The position numbers and the translations under genes were made by a program. Below the pieces are notes generated by a model, which was given only the letters and a program-made list of their open reading frames with translations, ran no database searches and was not told where the DNA came from. From Rhodoferax sp. (GTDB taxonomy: Bacteria > Pseudomonadota > Gammaproteobacteria > Burkholderiales > Burkholderiaceae_C), in NCBI RefSeq assembly GCF_025354435.1, contig NZ_JANXMU010000002.1, positions 36,185 through 100,184 of the forward strand: DNA of 64,000 bases. The letters run 5' to 3'. Positions 17,964 through 26,110 of this stretch are shown one piece after another. Position 1 is the first letter of the stretch, and each line of letters begins with the position of its first letter.

Positions 17964-20756
17964 ATGAGACAAACCAAGCTTCTGTTGGCCACTGTGCTGG
18001 TCCCGCTGATCCTGGCGGGCTGTGGCGGCGGATCCGACTCCCCGGCCGCACTGACTGAAAAAGACCAGCCCATCACCGCCAGCGCCAAAGCCGCGGTGGT
18101 CGCGCCGCGATTGACCACACCGTGGACCAACATCGCCTTGCAGGCCGCGATTCCGCTACCCGAATATCCCCGCCCACAACTCACCCGTGCGGACTGGATC
18201 AACCTCAACGGCAAATGGAGCTACAACGGCGGCAATGCCGCGCCCAGTGCCGAAAACCCACCCTCCACGGCACCGTCTTTTCCGGCCAGTCCCGAGCAGG
18301 TGCTGGTGCCTTACCCGGTAGAGTCGTATCTGTCCGGCATCCAGCGTATGAACGAGCGCAACCTTTGGTACAAGCGCAGTTTTGAGATTCCCGCAGGCTG
18401 GAGCGGCAAGCATGTGAAGCTGAACTTCGGTGCCGTCGACCGCAAAGCCACCGTGTACGTGAACGGCCAGCAGGTTGGCCAGCACTCGGGTGGTTACGAC
18501 GCTTTTGCGTTTGACATCACGCCCTACCTGCGTGCTGGCAGCAATGAGCTGGTGGTGGGTGCCTTCGATCCCACTACGGGCGACGACATGCTGGGCAAGC
18601 AAACCAACAACCCCGGCGGCATCTTCTACACGCCCAGCTCTGGTATCTGGCAAACCGTATGGCTGGAGCCTGTGGCGGCACCGCACATCACCCGGCTGGA
18701 CATGACACCCGATGTGGTGGCGGGCCGCTTGCGCGTCATCGTGCGGGGAGATGGCCTGACCAACCAGACCGTCGAAGCCATTGCTTCGTCGAACGGCACC
18801 ACCTTGGCCGTCGCGGCTGGCCGTACCGGTGTGGAATTCACCATTCCGATCCCGAACGCGCGTCTGTGGTCGCCCGATGATCCATTTTTGTACGACCTGA
18901 AGGTACGCCTGCGCAACGGCGGCATCGTGGTTGACGAAGTGGGCAGCTATTTCGGCATGCGGTCGATCACCGTGGGCACGGTGGGTGGCGTGCCGCGGCC
19001 GCTGCTGAACGGCAAATTTGTGTTCCAGTACGGACCGCTGGACCAGGGCTTCTGGCCCGATGGCCTGTACACCGCGCCTACCGACGACGCGCTGAAGTTT
19101 GATCTGCAGGCCAGCAAAGACCTGGGCTTCAACATGGTGCGCAAGCACATCAAGGTGGAGCCACAGCGTTGGTTTTACTGGGCCGACAAGCTGGGCCTGA
19201 TGGTCTGGCAGGACATGCCCAACGCCTGGGATGTGGACGATAACGCCGCCGTGCGCGCACGGGTAGAGGCCGAAGACCGCGAGATTGTCGATGAACACCG
19301 TTCCTCGCCCGCCGTCGTCACCTGGGTGATCTTCAATGAAAGTTGGGGCGACTTCGACATGGTGCGCATGGCCAATACCTTCAAGGCCTGGGACCCCAGC
19401 CGCCTGGTCAACACGCACTCGGGCATCAACTGGGCACCTGGCGACTCGGGTGCGGGTGACCTGATCGACACGCACGACTACCCGGGCCCTGTGGCCCCCG
19501 CCTACCAGCCCAACCGCCCGGCCATGCTGGGTGAATTCGGCGGCAATGGGCTGCGTATTGAGGGCCACGTGTGGAACCCTGATTCCACCTGCTGCTACAT
19601 CAACTACCCGGATTCTGCGGCGCTGACGCAGGTCTACACCAGCCAGGTCAATTCCCTGCGCGAGCTGCAAGGCTCCAAAGGTTTGAGTGGCGCGGTGTAC
19701 ACCGAAATCACCGACGTGGAAGACGAGATGAACGGCTTCCTGACCTACGACCGCCAGGTCAAAAAGGTGGACTTCGCTGCCGTTCGTGCTGCCAACCTGG
19801 CCTTGATCAACGGGGATCCGTACCTGCGCCTGGGGGCTCCGTATTCGTTCCGCACCGTCACGCCTACCGTCACCGACCGCTACCTGCGCCACGACAATGG
19901 CTTGGGCGTGACGACGCAGGCGAACGCCAGCAGCCCCGAGTTGCTTAAGAAGGACGCATCGTGGAAGGTGATGCCCGGTTTGGCTGATGCCAGCTGCCTC
20001 TCGTTTGAGGCTATCAACGAGCCGGGCAAATACCTGCGGCACTTCAACGCGCGTCTGCGGCTGGACCTGAACGACAACAGCAGCCAATTCGGACAAGACG
20101 CGACCTTCTGCGCCAAAAAGGGCCTGGACGGCGGCGGCACCATCTCGCTGGAGTCGAAGAACCTGCCGGGCCGCTACATCCGCCACGCCAACTCAGAGGT
20201 CTGGCTGGATCCGCTGCAAGACACCAGTAGCTTCCGTGCCGATGCGTCCTGGGCGGCAGAAACCGGTTTGTGGCACAGCAGTGTGTTGCTGCCGCTGGGT
20301 GAGATGCGTTCGGTGCGCGTACTGACCCCCGGCTTCGACAACCGCTTCATCCGGCACATCAATGGCGTGGCCAACACCGCCGTGGTGGATGCCAACAGCC
20401 CGAACGTGCTCAAGCTCGATGCCACCTGGAAGATCGTTGCCGGCCTGTCGGATGCCAGCTGCTACTCGTTCGAGTCGAAGAACTTCCCGGGGGAATACCT
20501 GCGCCATGCCGACTCCCGCATCCACCGGGATCCGCCGAATGGCACCGACCTGTTCCGGGACGATGCCACCTTCTGCGCCCAGGCCAGCACGGTAGGCGGT
20601 GTGCGCTTCTCGGCACTGAAATACCCGGACTGCTACCTGCGCCATTACGACTCGGAAGTCTGGATCGCCGATGGCCGTGGCGGTGCGGCATGGAACACGG
20701 CGAGCGGCTACCTGCAAGATAGCCGGTGGTCCATCGACGGCGCCTGGGCTCCCTGA
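17964..20756 (+). CDS. Glycoside hydrolase family 2 lipoprotein with two AbfB domains
   Basis: 930 residues from the ATG at 17964 (MRQTKLLL). The lipoprotein signal ends LILAGC, with lipidated Cys20. A GH2 jelly-roll sugar-binding domain (about 70-240) and immunoglobulin-like domain (about 240-335) lead into a TIM barrel (about 345-615). The acid/base Glu459 is in FNESWGD and the nucleophile Glu524 in LGEFGG. Two AbfB (CBM42-type) beta-trefoil domains follow, about 635-770 and 785-930, each with repeated YLRH/YIRH and DASF/DATF motifs; AbfB domains bind arabinofuranose side chains. The expected role is cell-surface hydrolysis of plant or exopolysaccharide beta-glycosides. Exact substrate is uncertain. 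A PEP-CTERM gene lies immediately downstream. Confidence 0.88.
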   Translation: MRQTKLLLATVLVPLILAGCGGGSDSPAALTEKDQPITASAKAAVVAPRLTTPWTNIALQAAIPLPEYPRPQLTRADWINLNGKWSYNGGNAAPSAENPPSTAPSFPASPEQVLVPYPVESYLSGIQRMNERNLWYKRSFEIPAGWSGKHVKLNFGAVDRKATVYVNGQQVGQHSGGYDAFAFDITPYLRAGSNELVVGAFDPTTGDDMLGKQTNNPGGIFYTPSSGIWQTVWLEPVAAPHITRLDMTPDVVAGRLRVIVRGDGLTNQTVEAIASSNGTTLAVAAGRTGVEFTIPIPNARLWSPDDPFLYDLKVRLRNGGIVVDEVGSYFGMRSITVGTVGGVPRPLLNGKFVFQYGPLDQGFWPDGLYTAPTDDALKFDLQASKDLGFNMVRKHIKVEPQRWFYWADKLGLMVWQDMPNAWDVDDNAAVRARVEAEDREIVDEHRSSPAVVTWVIFNESWGDFDMVRMANTFKAWDPSRLVNTHSGINWAPGDSGAGDLIDTHDYPGPVAPAYQPNRPAMLGEFGGNGLRIEGHVWNPDSTCCYINYPDSAALTQVYTSQVNSLRELQGSKGLSGAVYTEITDVEDEMNGFLTYDRQVKKVDFAAVRAANLALINGDPYLRLGAPYSFRTVTPTVTDRYLRHDNGLGVTTQANASSPELLKKDASWKVMPGLADASCLSFEAINEPGKYLRHFNARLRLDLNDNSSQFGQDATFCAKKGLDGGGTISLESKNLPGRYIRHANSEVWLDPLQDTSSFRADASWAAETGLWHSSVLLPLGEMRSVRVLTPGFDNRFIRHINGVANTAVVDANSPNVLKLDATWKIVAGLSDASCYSFESKNFPGEYLRHADSRIHRDPPNGTDLFRDDATFCAQASTVGGVRFSALKYPDCYLRHYDSEVWIADGRGGAAWNTASGYLQDSRWSIDGAWAP

Positions 20757-20833
20757 GCCGGGGCTGACACCCTCCACCCAGGAGGTGATTGAGAAGGCCT
20801 CGCTCCCCACCGGGCGGGGCCATTTCAAGGCAT

Positions 20834-20882
20834 AGGCATGCAGCCCTACCTAGAGGGGCAACCGGGTTTGCATGCCTTTTTT
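20834..20882 (+). terminator. Intrinsic terminator after the GH2 gene
   Basis: AGGCATGCA (20834-20842) pairs with TGCATGCCT (20869-20877), followed by TTTTTT. A second hairpin, GGCCTCGC/GCGGGGCC (about 20797-20822), lies just before it. Confidence 0.85.
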
Positions 20883-20956
20883 ATAAGTAATAATAGTTAT
20901 GCCAAATGGCATTTTCTATGACTAATAATTATTGAATTTATAACAAAGGAGACAAC
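20883..20956. promoter_or_regulatory. AT-rich leader of the PEP-CTERM gene with dyads
   Basis: The leader holds the inverted pair ATGCCA-AA-TGGCAT (20899-20912) and an AATAATTATT palindrome (about 20923-20934), then ACAAAGGAGACAACATG with a strong ribosome site. The 10-mer AGTAATAATA (20886-20895) also occurs in the GH2 upstream region (17732-17741). Confidence 0.4.
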
Positions 20957-21466
20957 ATGCAGAAAATGTGGATCGCGGCCGCCGTATTGTGGGGGGCCTC
21001 TTGGGGAGCCCAGGCTACGCCTGTCAGCTACGACTTCAGCGCCAATGTGACCGCGGGCGCGCTCAGCGGCTCGACGGTGAATGGTTTTTTTACCTTTGAT
21101 TCCAGCAGTGTGCTGCCCTCGCAAAGCATCGATGCGACCGGCCTGTTGACGGACTTCGGTTTCAACTGGGGCGGTGTGGCCTACACCGCAGCAAACGTCG
21201 GTGCGGGCTACCTCAGCTTCGATGCTTCCGGTGCGCTGGAGGATTTCTTGTTTGGCAATTCCTGCGTTGCGGGTAGCTGCTCGGTGGTGAACAACGGCCA
21301 GGACTGGATGCTGGCTTCGTATAGTTTTAGCTTTGCCGAGGGCAGTGACGTACTGTTCTCCGATGCGCCCAGCTTCTCGCTGCACAACGTGCCCGAGCCC
21401 AGCAGCGTGGTGCTGCTGGGCCTGGCGCTAGCGCTGCTGCCGATGGTGCGCAAAAAGAAGTCTTGA
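20957..21466 (+). CDS. PEP-CTERM sorting domain protein
   Basis: 169 residues. An N-terminal signal peptide (about 1-20, ending WGAQA) precedes a low-charge, Ser/Gly-rich secreted region (DFSANVTAGALSGSTVNGFFTFDSSSV). The C-terminus is a complete PEP-CTERM signal: VPEPSSVVLLGLALALLPM followed by RKKK. Such proteins are processed by an exosortase and exported into exopolysaccharide-associated surface layers; no exosortase gene is in the window. A strong AGGAGA site precedes the start. The gene ends exactly where a relic IS end begins. Proximity to the surface GH2 enzyme suggests a shared role at the polysaccharide layer, an inference from position only. Confidence 0.9.
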   Translation: MQKMWIAAAVLWGASWGAQATPVSYDFSANVTAGALSGSTVNGFFTFDSSSVLPSQSIDATGLLTDFGFNWGGVAYTAANVGAGYLSFDASGALEDFLFGNSCVAGSCSVVNNGQDWMLASYSFSFAEGSDVLFSDAPSFSLHNVPEPSSVVLLGLALALLPMVRKKKS

Positions 21467-21495
21467 GGCTACGCTGAATAAGTCCTAGCGCGCCT
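21466..21495. mobile_element. Relic insertion-sequence end (solo inverted repeat)
   Basis: GGCTACGCTGAATAAGTCC (21467-21485) matches 18 of 19 bases of GGCAACGCTGAATAAGTCC at 63867-63885, the left end of the IS5-type element at the right edge of the window. No transposase remains here. It directly follows the PEP-CTERM stop codon. A solo end left by deletion, or a captured IS end, is the simplest reading. Confidence 0.6.
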
Positions 21496-21511
21496 TGGTA
21501 CATAGGGCGCG

Positions 21512-22837
21512 CTATAGCGTCAGCGCAAAGCCATCCACGATGGCCCCCGGCGCGCTCACGCTCTGCAACTGCCTTGCGCCGTACGTGCCATCTGCAGGCA
21601 CCAGCTCGGCCACATCCGTCAGCGCCACCAGGCCCGGCCCAAACATGCGTAAAAACGAATCGTCAAACCGCATCACCGCGATCGGGGCAACGATCTGGCC
21701 GTCTTCCACCCAGAAGCAGGCGAAGCGGGTCATGCCGGTCATGCGGCAGGCTTGGCGGTCGCTGTAGTTGAGGTAGTGCAGGTTGCTGATGAACACCCCC
21801 GTGCCCAGGGTTTTGAGCACTTCGGCCTCGGGCAGGGTGCCGGGGGCCATGGACAGGGATTCGGGGCTTTCGCCTTCACCGCTGCCGTTGGTGGGCACGC
21901 CGTATTCCACCGCGCTGCGCGGGGCTGTCAAGCTTGCTTCCACCTGGCCTGCGCGCACTAGGGGCACTGCGTCGGGCTTGGTGAAGCCGTCGGGCTGGAA
22001 GCGCGGGGCGATGCCGTCTGCGGTAGCCTCTGTCAGGCTGACGAGGAGGCTGAGGGCGGCTTTGCCCTGGTGGGCTAGCAGCAGGGTGGAGGTGCCGGTT
22101 TTCAAATCTTTCAAGCCAAAGCCGCCCCAGGCCAGGGTGCCTAGCAGCTCGGCCACGGCCACGGGGCTGAAGTAGACGCGGTAGGCACCAGGGGCCAGGG
22201 CTTTAGGGGGCAGCGCCAGCAGGGCCAGGCGGGTGCGGGCCTCGGCCACGCGGCGGGCGAATTCCGGGGTTTGCCAGTCGGTGCCCGCGTAGCTGCATTT
22301 CACGGCTTGGTCCTTCTCGCGGTACAGGCACCAGTCGAAATGGAAGCTTTCCACGCTGTGCCAGTTGCGCTGGCCGCGGCTGTCGGCAAAGGCGCGCAGC
22401 ACGCTGCCACCGGCGTAGAAACCCACCAGGTCGGTGCCGGTGGCGTGTTCGGCCACGGCGGCGATCAGTTGCTGCGGCGTGGGCAAGGTGCCGCTGGCGC
22501 TGCGCGCGGTGTCTACCACTGCGTCGGGTAGCAGTAGGTAGGCATCGTCAGGCACCAAGGGCAACTGCTCCAATAAGGCCGCACGCTCGGCCAGCAGGGC
22601 TGCGGTGTCGGTGGCTAGGTCGCCGCCCAGGCTGATGCTGCTGGAGGCGCGCTTGTGGCCCGTCACCACGCTGACGGTGCCGTAGCGCTGGTCCACGTGG
22701 GTGGCCTGGCGCACCTGGGCGTGGTTGAAGCGGATGAAGTCGGAGGCTTCTGCGGTGAAGTACAGCGTGACGCGGTCGGCCCCGGCCACGGGCGTGCAGA
22801 CGGCGGCGGCAAGGTGTTGGAAGTAGCTTGGCATCAT
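21512..22837 (-). CDS. TldD/PmbA (TldE-like) peptidase family partner
   Basis: 441 residues starting at the ATG at 22837, with a second ATG directly after it; both overlap the stop of the TldD-like gene. A much longer open frame upstream is antisense-type noise within the TldD gene. It is TldE/PmbA-like: no HExxxH zinc motif, but the family C-terminal core is present (SFHFDWCLYREKDQAVKCSY, FGLKDLKTGTSTLL, LHYLNYSDRQACRMTGMTRF). In known systems TldD and TldE form a heterodimer that degrades unfolded or linear peptides and matures some RiPPs; TldE provides a non-catalytic subunit. No RiPP precursor is evident nearby. Confidence 0.85.
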   Translation of the reverse strand: MMPSYFQHLAAAVCTPVAGADRVTLYFTAEASDFIRFNHAQVRQATHVDQRYGTVSVVTGHKRASSSISLGGDLATDTAALLAERAALLEQLPLVPDDAYLLLPDAVVDTARSASGTLPTPQQLIAAVAEHATGTDLVGFYAGGSVLRAFADSRGQRNWHSVESFHFDWCLYREKDQAVKCSYAGTDWQTPEFARRVAEARTRLALLALPPKALAPGAYRVYFSPVAVAELLGTLAWGGFGLKDLKTGTSTLLLAHQGKAALSLLVSLTEATADGIAPRFQPDGFTKPDAVPLVRAGQVEASLTAPRSAVEYGVPTNGSGEGESPESLSMAPGTLPEAEVLKTLGTGVFISNLHYLNYSDRQACRMTGMTRFACFWVEDGQIVAPIAVMRFDDSFLRMFGPGLVALTDVAELVPADGTYGARQLQSVSAPGAIVDGFALTL

Positions 22838-24291
22838 GCGGCTCCGCCAAACACCGACACGCCCTTGAACAGGCAGGCGGGCGAAGCATGGCCCACGCGG
22901 ATCACCTGGTTGGGTTCGCCTTTGCCGCAGTAGGGCGTGCCCATGACCTGGAAGGTGGATGCATCGCCCACCATGGCCAATGAGCGCCAGAACCCGGCGG
23001 AAATGCCGCGGTAGTTGGGCCGTTTGACGATTTCGGCCAGCTGGCCGTGGCGCACCATCTGGCCCCATTCGCAGCCAAACTGGAACTTGTTGCGTGAATC
23101 GTCGATGCTCCACGACGCGTTGGTGCGCAGCACGATGCCGTAGTCCATGCTGGCAACCATCTGCGCCAGGCTGCTGTCGCCGGGCGCGATGTTGAGGTTG
23201 CTCATGCGGTCGATGGGCGCGCGGTTCCAGTTGCACGCGCGGGTGGTGGCCACGCCGCCCATGCCCGGTGCCAGGGCTTGTACCCGGGCCTGTGACAGGC
23301 TGCCGCCCAGCGGGCGCTGCAGGATGCCGTGGCGGATGATCCAGGCCTGCTGGGCTTCGGTGCCGTCGTCGTCAAACGCGAAACCGGCAAATTCATGCGC
23401 CTGGTCGGGTGCGAAGCTCACGTTGAGCAGCGGGCTGCCGTAGGCGTAGTGGCCAAACATGTCCAGCGTCACAAAGCTGGTGCCCGCAAAGTTGCGCTCG
23501 TCGCCCAGGATGCGGTCCAGCTCCAGCGGGTGGCCGATGCTTTCGTGGATCTGCAGCATCATCTGGTCGGGCATCAGCAGCACGTCCATTACGCCGGTGG
23601 GGCAGTTGGCGGCGCGTGCCAACTCCAGGGCCTCGCGGGCCACGCGTGGGCCGTCCTGGGCGAAGCCTGCGCGGTCCAGCACCTCCAGGCCGCCCTGCTG
23701 GCAAAAGCCGTTGTACTGGCCGGCCGAGGTGCGGGTTTGCGTGTCGTTGTTGGCACTGGCCACGGCGGTGATGTTGGGCACCACAAAGTCCCAGCTCTGC
23801 GCCATGTGGCCGCCGTCGCTGGTCACCAGTGTTTGCTCGGTGTGGGTGGTCCACAGGGCGGCGCTGCGGTCCACGATCTCCGCGCCGATGTTGGCGCTGG
23901 CGCACACCTCCTTGAGCAGGTCGAAGCGCTCGGCCAGCGTGGTCTGGGCCACCGGGCGCTGGTTGGAGGATGTGAAGCTGCCGGTCGCGCTGGGCCGGGG
24001 TGCATCGCGGAAATCGAACACGCTGTGTGCGGCGCTGGCGGCGGCCAAAGACTGGGCCTGGGCAAAGGCCTGGCGCAGGCCGTGGTCAGACACATCGCTG
24101 GTGGCGGCAAAGCCCTGGCCGCCGCCGTGCTGCACGCAGACCATCACCCCGGTATCGCGCTCGCGGCTGGGGGCTTCGGCCACGTCGTTGCGCACGGTCA
24201 GGCGCTCGGCGGATTCGGTGACGAAACGGGCGGACCAGAAGTCCAGCCCGGTGGGGGCGGCGGATTGTGCAAGGGCGGCGATGCGGGGCAT
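22834..24291 (-). CDS. TldD-like zinc metallopeptidase
   Basis: 485 residues from the ATG at 24291 (MPRIAALAQ). The frame continues upstream to 24345, but those extra residues are encoded by an interspersed repeat, so I exclude them. The TldD zinc motif HExxxH is intact as H249-E250-SIG-H254, followed by PLELDRILGDE. The C-terminal family region (GLVxG-like FQVMGTPYCGKGEPNQVIRVGHASP) is also present. It is the catalytic half of a TldD/TldE heterodimer and is translationally coupled to its partner by an ATGATG/TGA overlap. It may be a second, diverged pair beside the canonical tldD/pmbA, which cannot be checked here. Confidence 0.87.
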   Translation of the reverse strand: MPRIAALAQSAAPTGLDFWSARFVTESAERLTVRNDVAEAPSRERDTGVMVCVQHGGGQGFAATSDVSDHGLRQAFAQAQSLAAASAAHSVFDFRDAPRPSATGSFTSSNQRPVAQTTLAERFDLLKEVCASANIGAEIVDRSAALWTTHTEQTLVTSDGGHMAQSWDFVVPNITAVASANNDTQTRTSAGQYNGFCQQGGLEVLDRAGFAQDGPRVAREALELARAANCPTGVMDVLLMPDQMMLQIHESIGHPLELDRILGDERNFAGTSFVTLDMFGHYAYGSPLLNVSFAPDQAHEFAGFAFDDDGTEAQQAWIIRHGILQRPLGGSLSQARVQALAPGMGGVATTRACNWNRAPIDRMSNLNIAPGDSSLAQMVASMDYGIVLRTNASWSIDDSRNKFQFGCEWGQMVRHGQLAEIVKRPNYRGISAGFWRSLAMVGDASTFQVMGTPYCGKGEPNQVIRVGHASPACLFKGVSVFGGAA

Positions 24292-24302
24292 GGTGCTATG
24301 GA

Positions 24303-24358
24303 ATAAATAGCTACTAGCGTAGGTGGTATATGCGCTAGAAGCCAATTGTTTATAAATT
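24303..24358 (+). repeat. Interspersed GCTAGCG palindromic repeat, copy 6
   Basis: AATAGCTACTAGCGTAGG ... TATATGCGCTAGAAGCC then AATTGTTTATAAATTCT. It begins 12 bp before the TldD-like start codon; read on the minus strand it encodes the spurious extension AYTTYASSYLFHS. Confidence 0.8.
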
Positions 24359-24598
24359 CTGAAAATGTGCCACCCATGCTACAGCCAGAATAGACTTTGG
24401 CGGCACCCTGTAGCCAAGTCCCGGGTAGGGCCTCTGAAAACCTGTTACGCGATGTGACCGATTAGCGGGCACAAAAATCGCATAATCCCTGACTGCTGGT
24501 ACGACGCACGGTGTGGTGTCTTACCAGGTGGGCAAGCCTTGACGACACAACTGCCAACTCTGCGGCCGCCAGAGCGGGCACGAACCGGACACACTGCG
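24359..24598. other. Intergenic region before the receiver-domain gene
   Basis: About 240 bp after the repeat, upstream of the receiver-domain gene at 24599. I see no gene, riboswitch or clear palindrome here. GC-rich CCCGGGTAGGGCC near 24420 and a TTG in frame at 24539 are present, but no ribosome site supports the TTG. Confidence 0.4.
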
Positions 24599-25204
24599 AT
24601 GAACTCTTTTTTAGACCTCTTTCAGCTCTATTTGCTGCCCTTTGCCATCGGACTCGCCATGGTGGGTTTGTACATGCTGCTGCGCGGCCTGGGCAAGCAC
24701 GACGACACGCTGGGGACGGCTTCGGCCTTTGTCGCCACGCAGCCACGCGCCGTGCTGGCGGCGGTGCCCGTGGCCCCCACCGTGCAGGCACCCATGGTGG
24801 TGCCCGAACCATCGGGCCTGGCGCACAAAGATCTGCTGGTGGTGGACGACTCGGCCGTGGCCCGCGCCAAACTGCGCAAGCTGCTGGAGGGCGCTGGCTA
24901 CACCGTTGCGTTGGCCAATGACGGTGCCCAGGCGCTGGAGGTGCTGGCCACCGGCAGCTTCTCGGTACTGATCACCGACCTGGAAATGCCCAACATGAAC
25001 GGTTTCGAGCTGATTGCCGCCGTGCAGGGCAATATGGACACCGAAGACATGCCCATCGTCGCCATCACCGGTCACGACGAAATGCAGGCCCGCGTGCACG
25101 ACTGCCAGGGCCTGTACGGCATCTTCAAGAAACCCTGGAACGACCGCGAACTGCTCAAGCGCGTGGCCACCCTGGTGCAGATGCGGCAAAAAACGGCAGC
25201 CTGA
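24599..25204 (+). CDS. Membrane-anchored receiver-domain (CheY-like) protein
   Basis: 201 residues from the ATG at 24599. One N-terminal transmembrane helix (about 8-28, LYLLPFAIGLAMVGLYMLL) is followed by a Pro/Val-rich linker (about 50-75) and a complete receiver domain (about 77-195). The acidic pair is in LLVVDDS, the phospho-acceptor Asp in VLITDLEMPNMNG, the Thr in VAITGHDE and the Lys in IFKKPW. There is no output domain. Tethering a stand-alone receiver to the membrane is unusual and would localise phospho-signalling at the inner membrane. No kinase is adjacent. A strong terminator follows. Confidence 0.85.
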   Translation: MNSFLDLFQLYLLPFAIGLAMVGLYMLLRGLGKHDDTLGTASAFVATQPRAVLAAVPVAPTVQAPMVVPEPSGLAHKDLLVVDDSAVARAKLRKLLEGAGYTVALANDGAQALEVLATGSFSVLITDLEMPNMNGFELIAAVQGNMDTEDMPIVAITGHDEMQARVHDCQGLYGIFKKPWNDRELLKRVATLVQMRQKTAA

Positions 25205-25225
25205 GCAGCCTCTTGCCATCCCCCC

Positions 25226-25252
25226 AAAAGCCGCATCGCTGCGGCTTTTTTT
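25226..25252 (+). terminator. Intrinsic terminator of the receiver-domain gene
   Basis: AAAAGCCGCA (25226-25235) pairs with TGCGGCTTTT (25240-25249) over a TCGC loop, with a seven-T run. The A-rich 5' side also permits use by the convergent gene. Confidence 0.92.
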
Positions 25253-25268
25253 GTGGGCGATTAGGGGA

Positions 25269-26036
25269 TTAGGGTGGCAGTGCTACCGCATGCACCGCAC
25301 CGCTCCAGCCCTGCGCACCATATTCCGCCACCACCAGCACCGGCCCGGTGCCGGGTGCCGCCACCACCAAGTCACCGCCCGGTGCCCAAAAGCCACTTTG
25401 GCCTGCACAGACATAGCCGCCGGTGGTGCCGCCCTGGTTGGCCATCAGCACGCCCATGCCGAACTGGCGGGTGTGCTGGCGGAGCTGGGCGACTTCGGCG
25501 GCGTAGCCACCGACGGACACCACCGAACTGGCGATGTACAGCGATGCGCCCGCCGCGGCGGCCCGCTCGGCGTGGGGCGCGTGCATGGCATCGGCGCAGA
25601 TGGCCAGGGCCAGTGGTGTGCCGTGCACGGCAAAGTGGTTGTCGCCCGCCGGGTCGCCGGGTGTGGCGAAGCTTTCTTCGCTGGCATGCAGGTGCTTTTT
25701 GCAGTACACGCTGTGGCTGCCGTCGGGGAAGAAGCTGATGGCGCCAATGTAGGGCCGCAGCGCATCCGGGGCGGCGATGGGCGCGCCGACCACGATGGCC
25801 ATACGGGCCTGGCGCGCCAGGTTTTGCAGGGGCGTGAGCCGCGCGTCACCGGGGTGCAGCACGCAGCCGGGCAGCAGCGCGGGCTCATAGCCGCTGAGCG
25901 ACAGCTCGGGGAAGACCAGCAAGTCCACCCCGGCATGCTGCGCTGCCGCGATGAACTGCGTGTGGATGCGCACATTGGCGGAGATGTCGCCTGGGACCGA
26001 AATGGACTGGGCAGCGGCAATGCGGAGGGAATGCAT
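25269..26036 (-). CDS. Carbon-nitrogen hydrolase (nitrilase superfamily)
   Basis: 255 residues. The Glu-Lys-Cys catalytic triad of the superfamily is visible: Glu in LLVFPELSLSGYE (about 44), Lys in YCKKHLHASEE (about 113) and Cys in LALAICADAMH (about 146). These enzymes hydrolyse amides or nitriles such as carbamoylputrescine, omega-amides or deaminated glutathione. Motif details do not fix the substrate. No signal peptide, so cytoplasmic. It is convergent with the receiver-domain gene and followed upstream by an interspersed repeat separating it from the 124-residue gene, so co-transcription is uncertain. Confidence 0.88.
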   Translation of the reverse strand: MHSLRIAAAQSISVPGDISANVRIHTQFIAAAQHAGVDLLVFPELSLSGYEPALLPGCVLHPGDARLTPLQNLARQARMAIVVGAPIAAPDALRPYIGAISFFPDGSHSVYCKKHLHASEESFATPGDPAGDNHFAVHGTPLALAICADAMHAPHAERAAAAGASLYIASSVVSVGGYAAEVAQLRQHTRQFGMGVLMANQGGTTGGYVCAGQSGFWAPGGDLVVAAPGTGPVLVVAEYGAQGWSGAVHAVALPP

Positions 26037-26044
26037 TTTGCTAT

Positions 26045-26105
26045 TGTATTAATAGCTACTAGCGTAGGTTTTATATGCGCTAGCGGCCTATTTATTATAA
26101 ATTTT
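26045..26105 (+). repeat. Interspersed GCTAGCG palindromic repeat, copy 7
   Basis: TTAATAGCTACTAGCG ... TATATGCGCTAGCGGCC then TATTTATTATAAATTTT. It fills almost the whole gap between the carbon-nitrogen hydrolase and the 124-residue gene and is one of the best-conserved copies. Confidence 0.85.
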
Positions 26106-26110
26106 GAGTT

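Noticed and set aside
18156..20186. Minus-strand open frame of 676 residues opposite the GH2 gene
   Set aside because: Antisense to the GH2 gene, which has catalytic residues and a lipobox.
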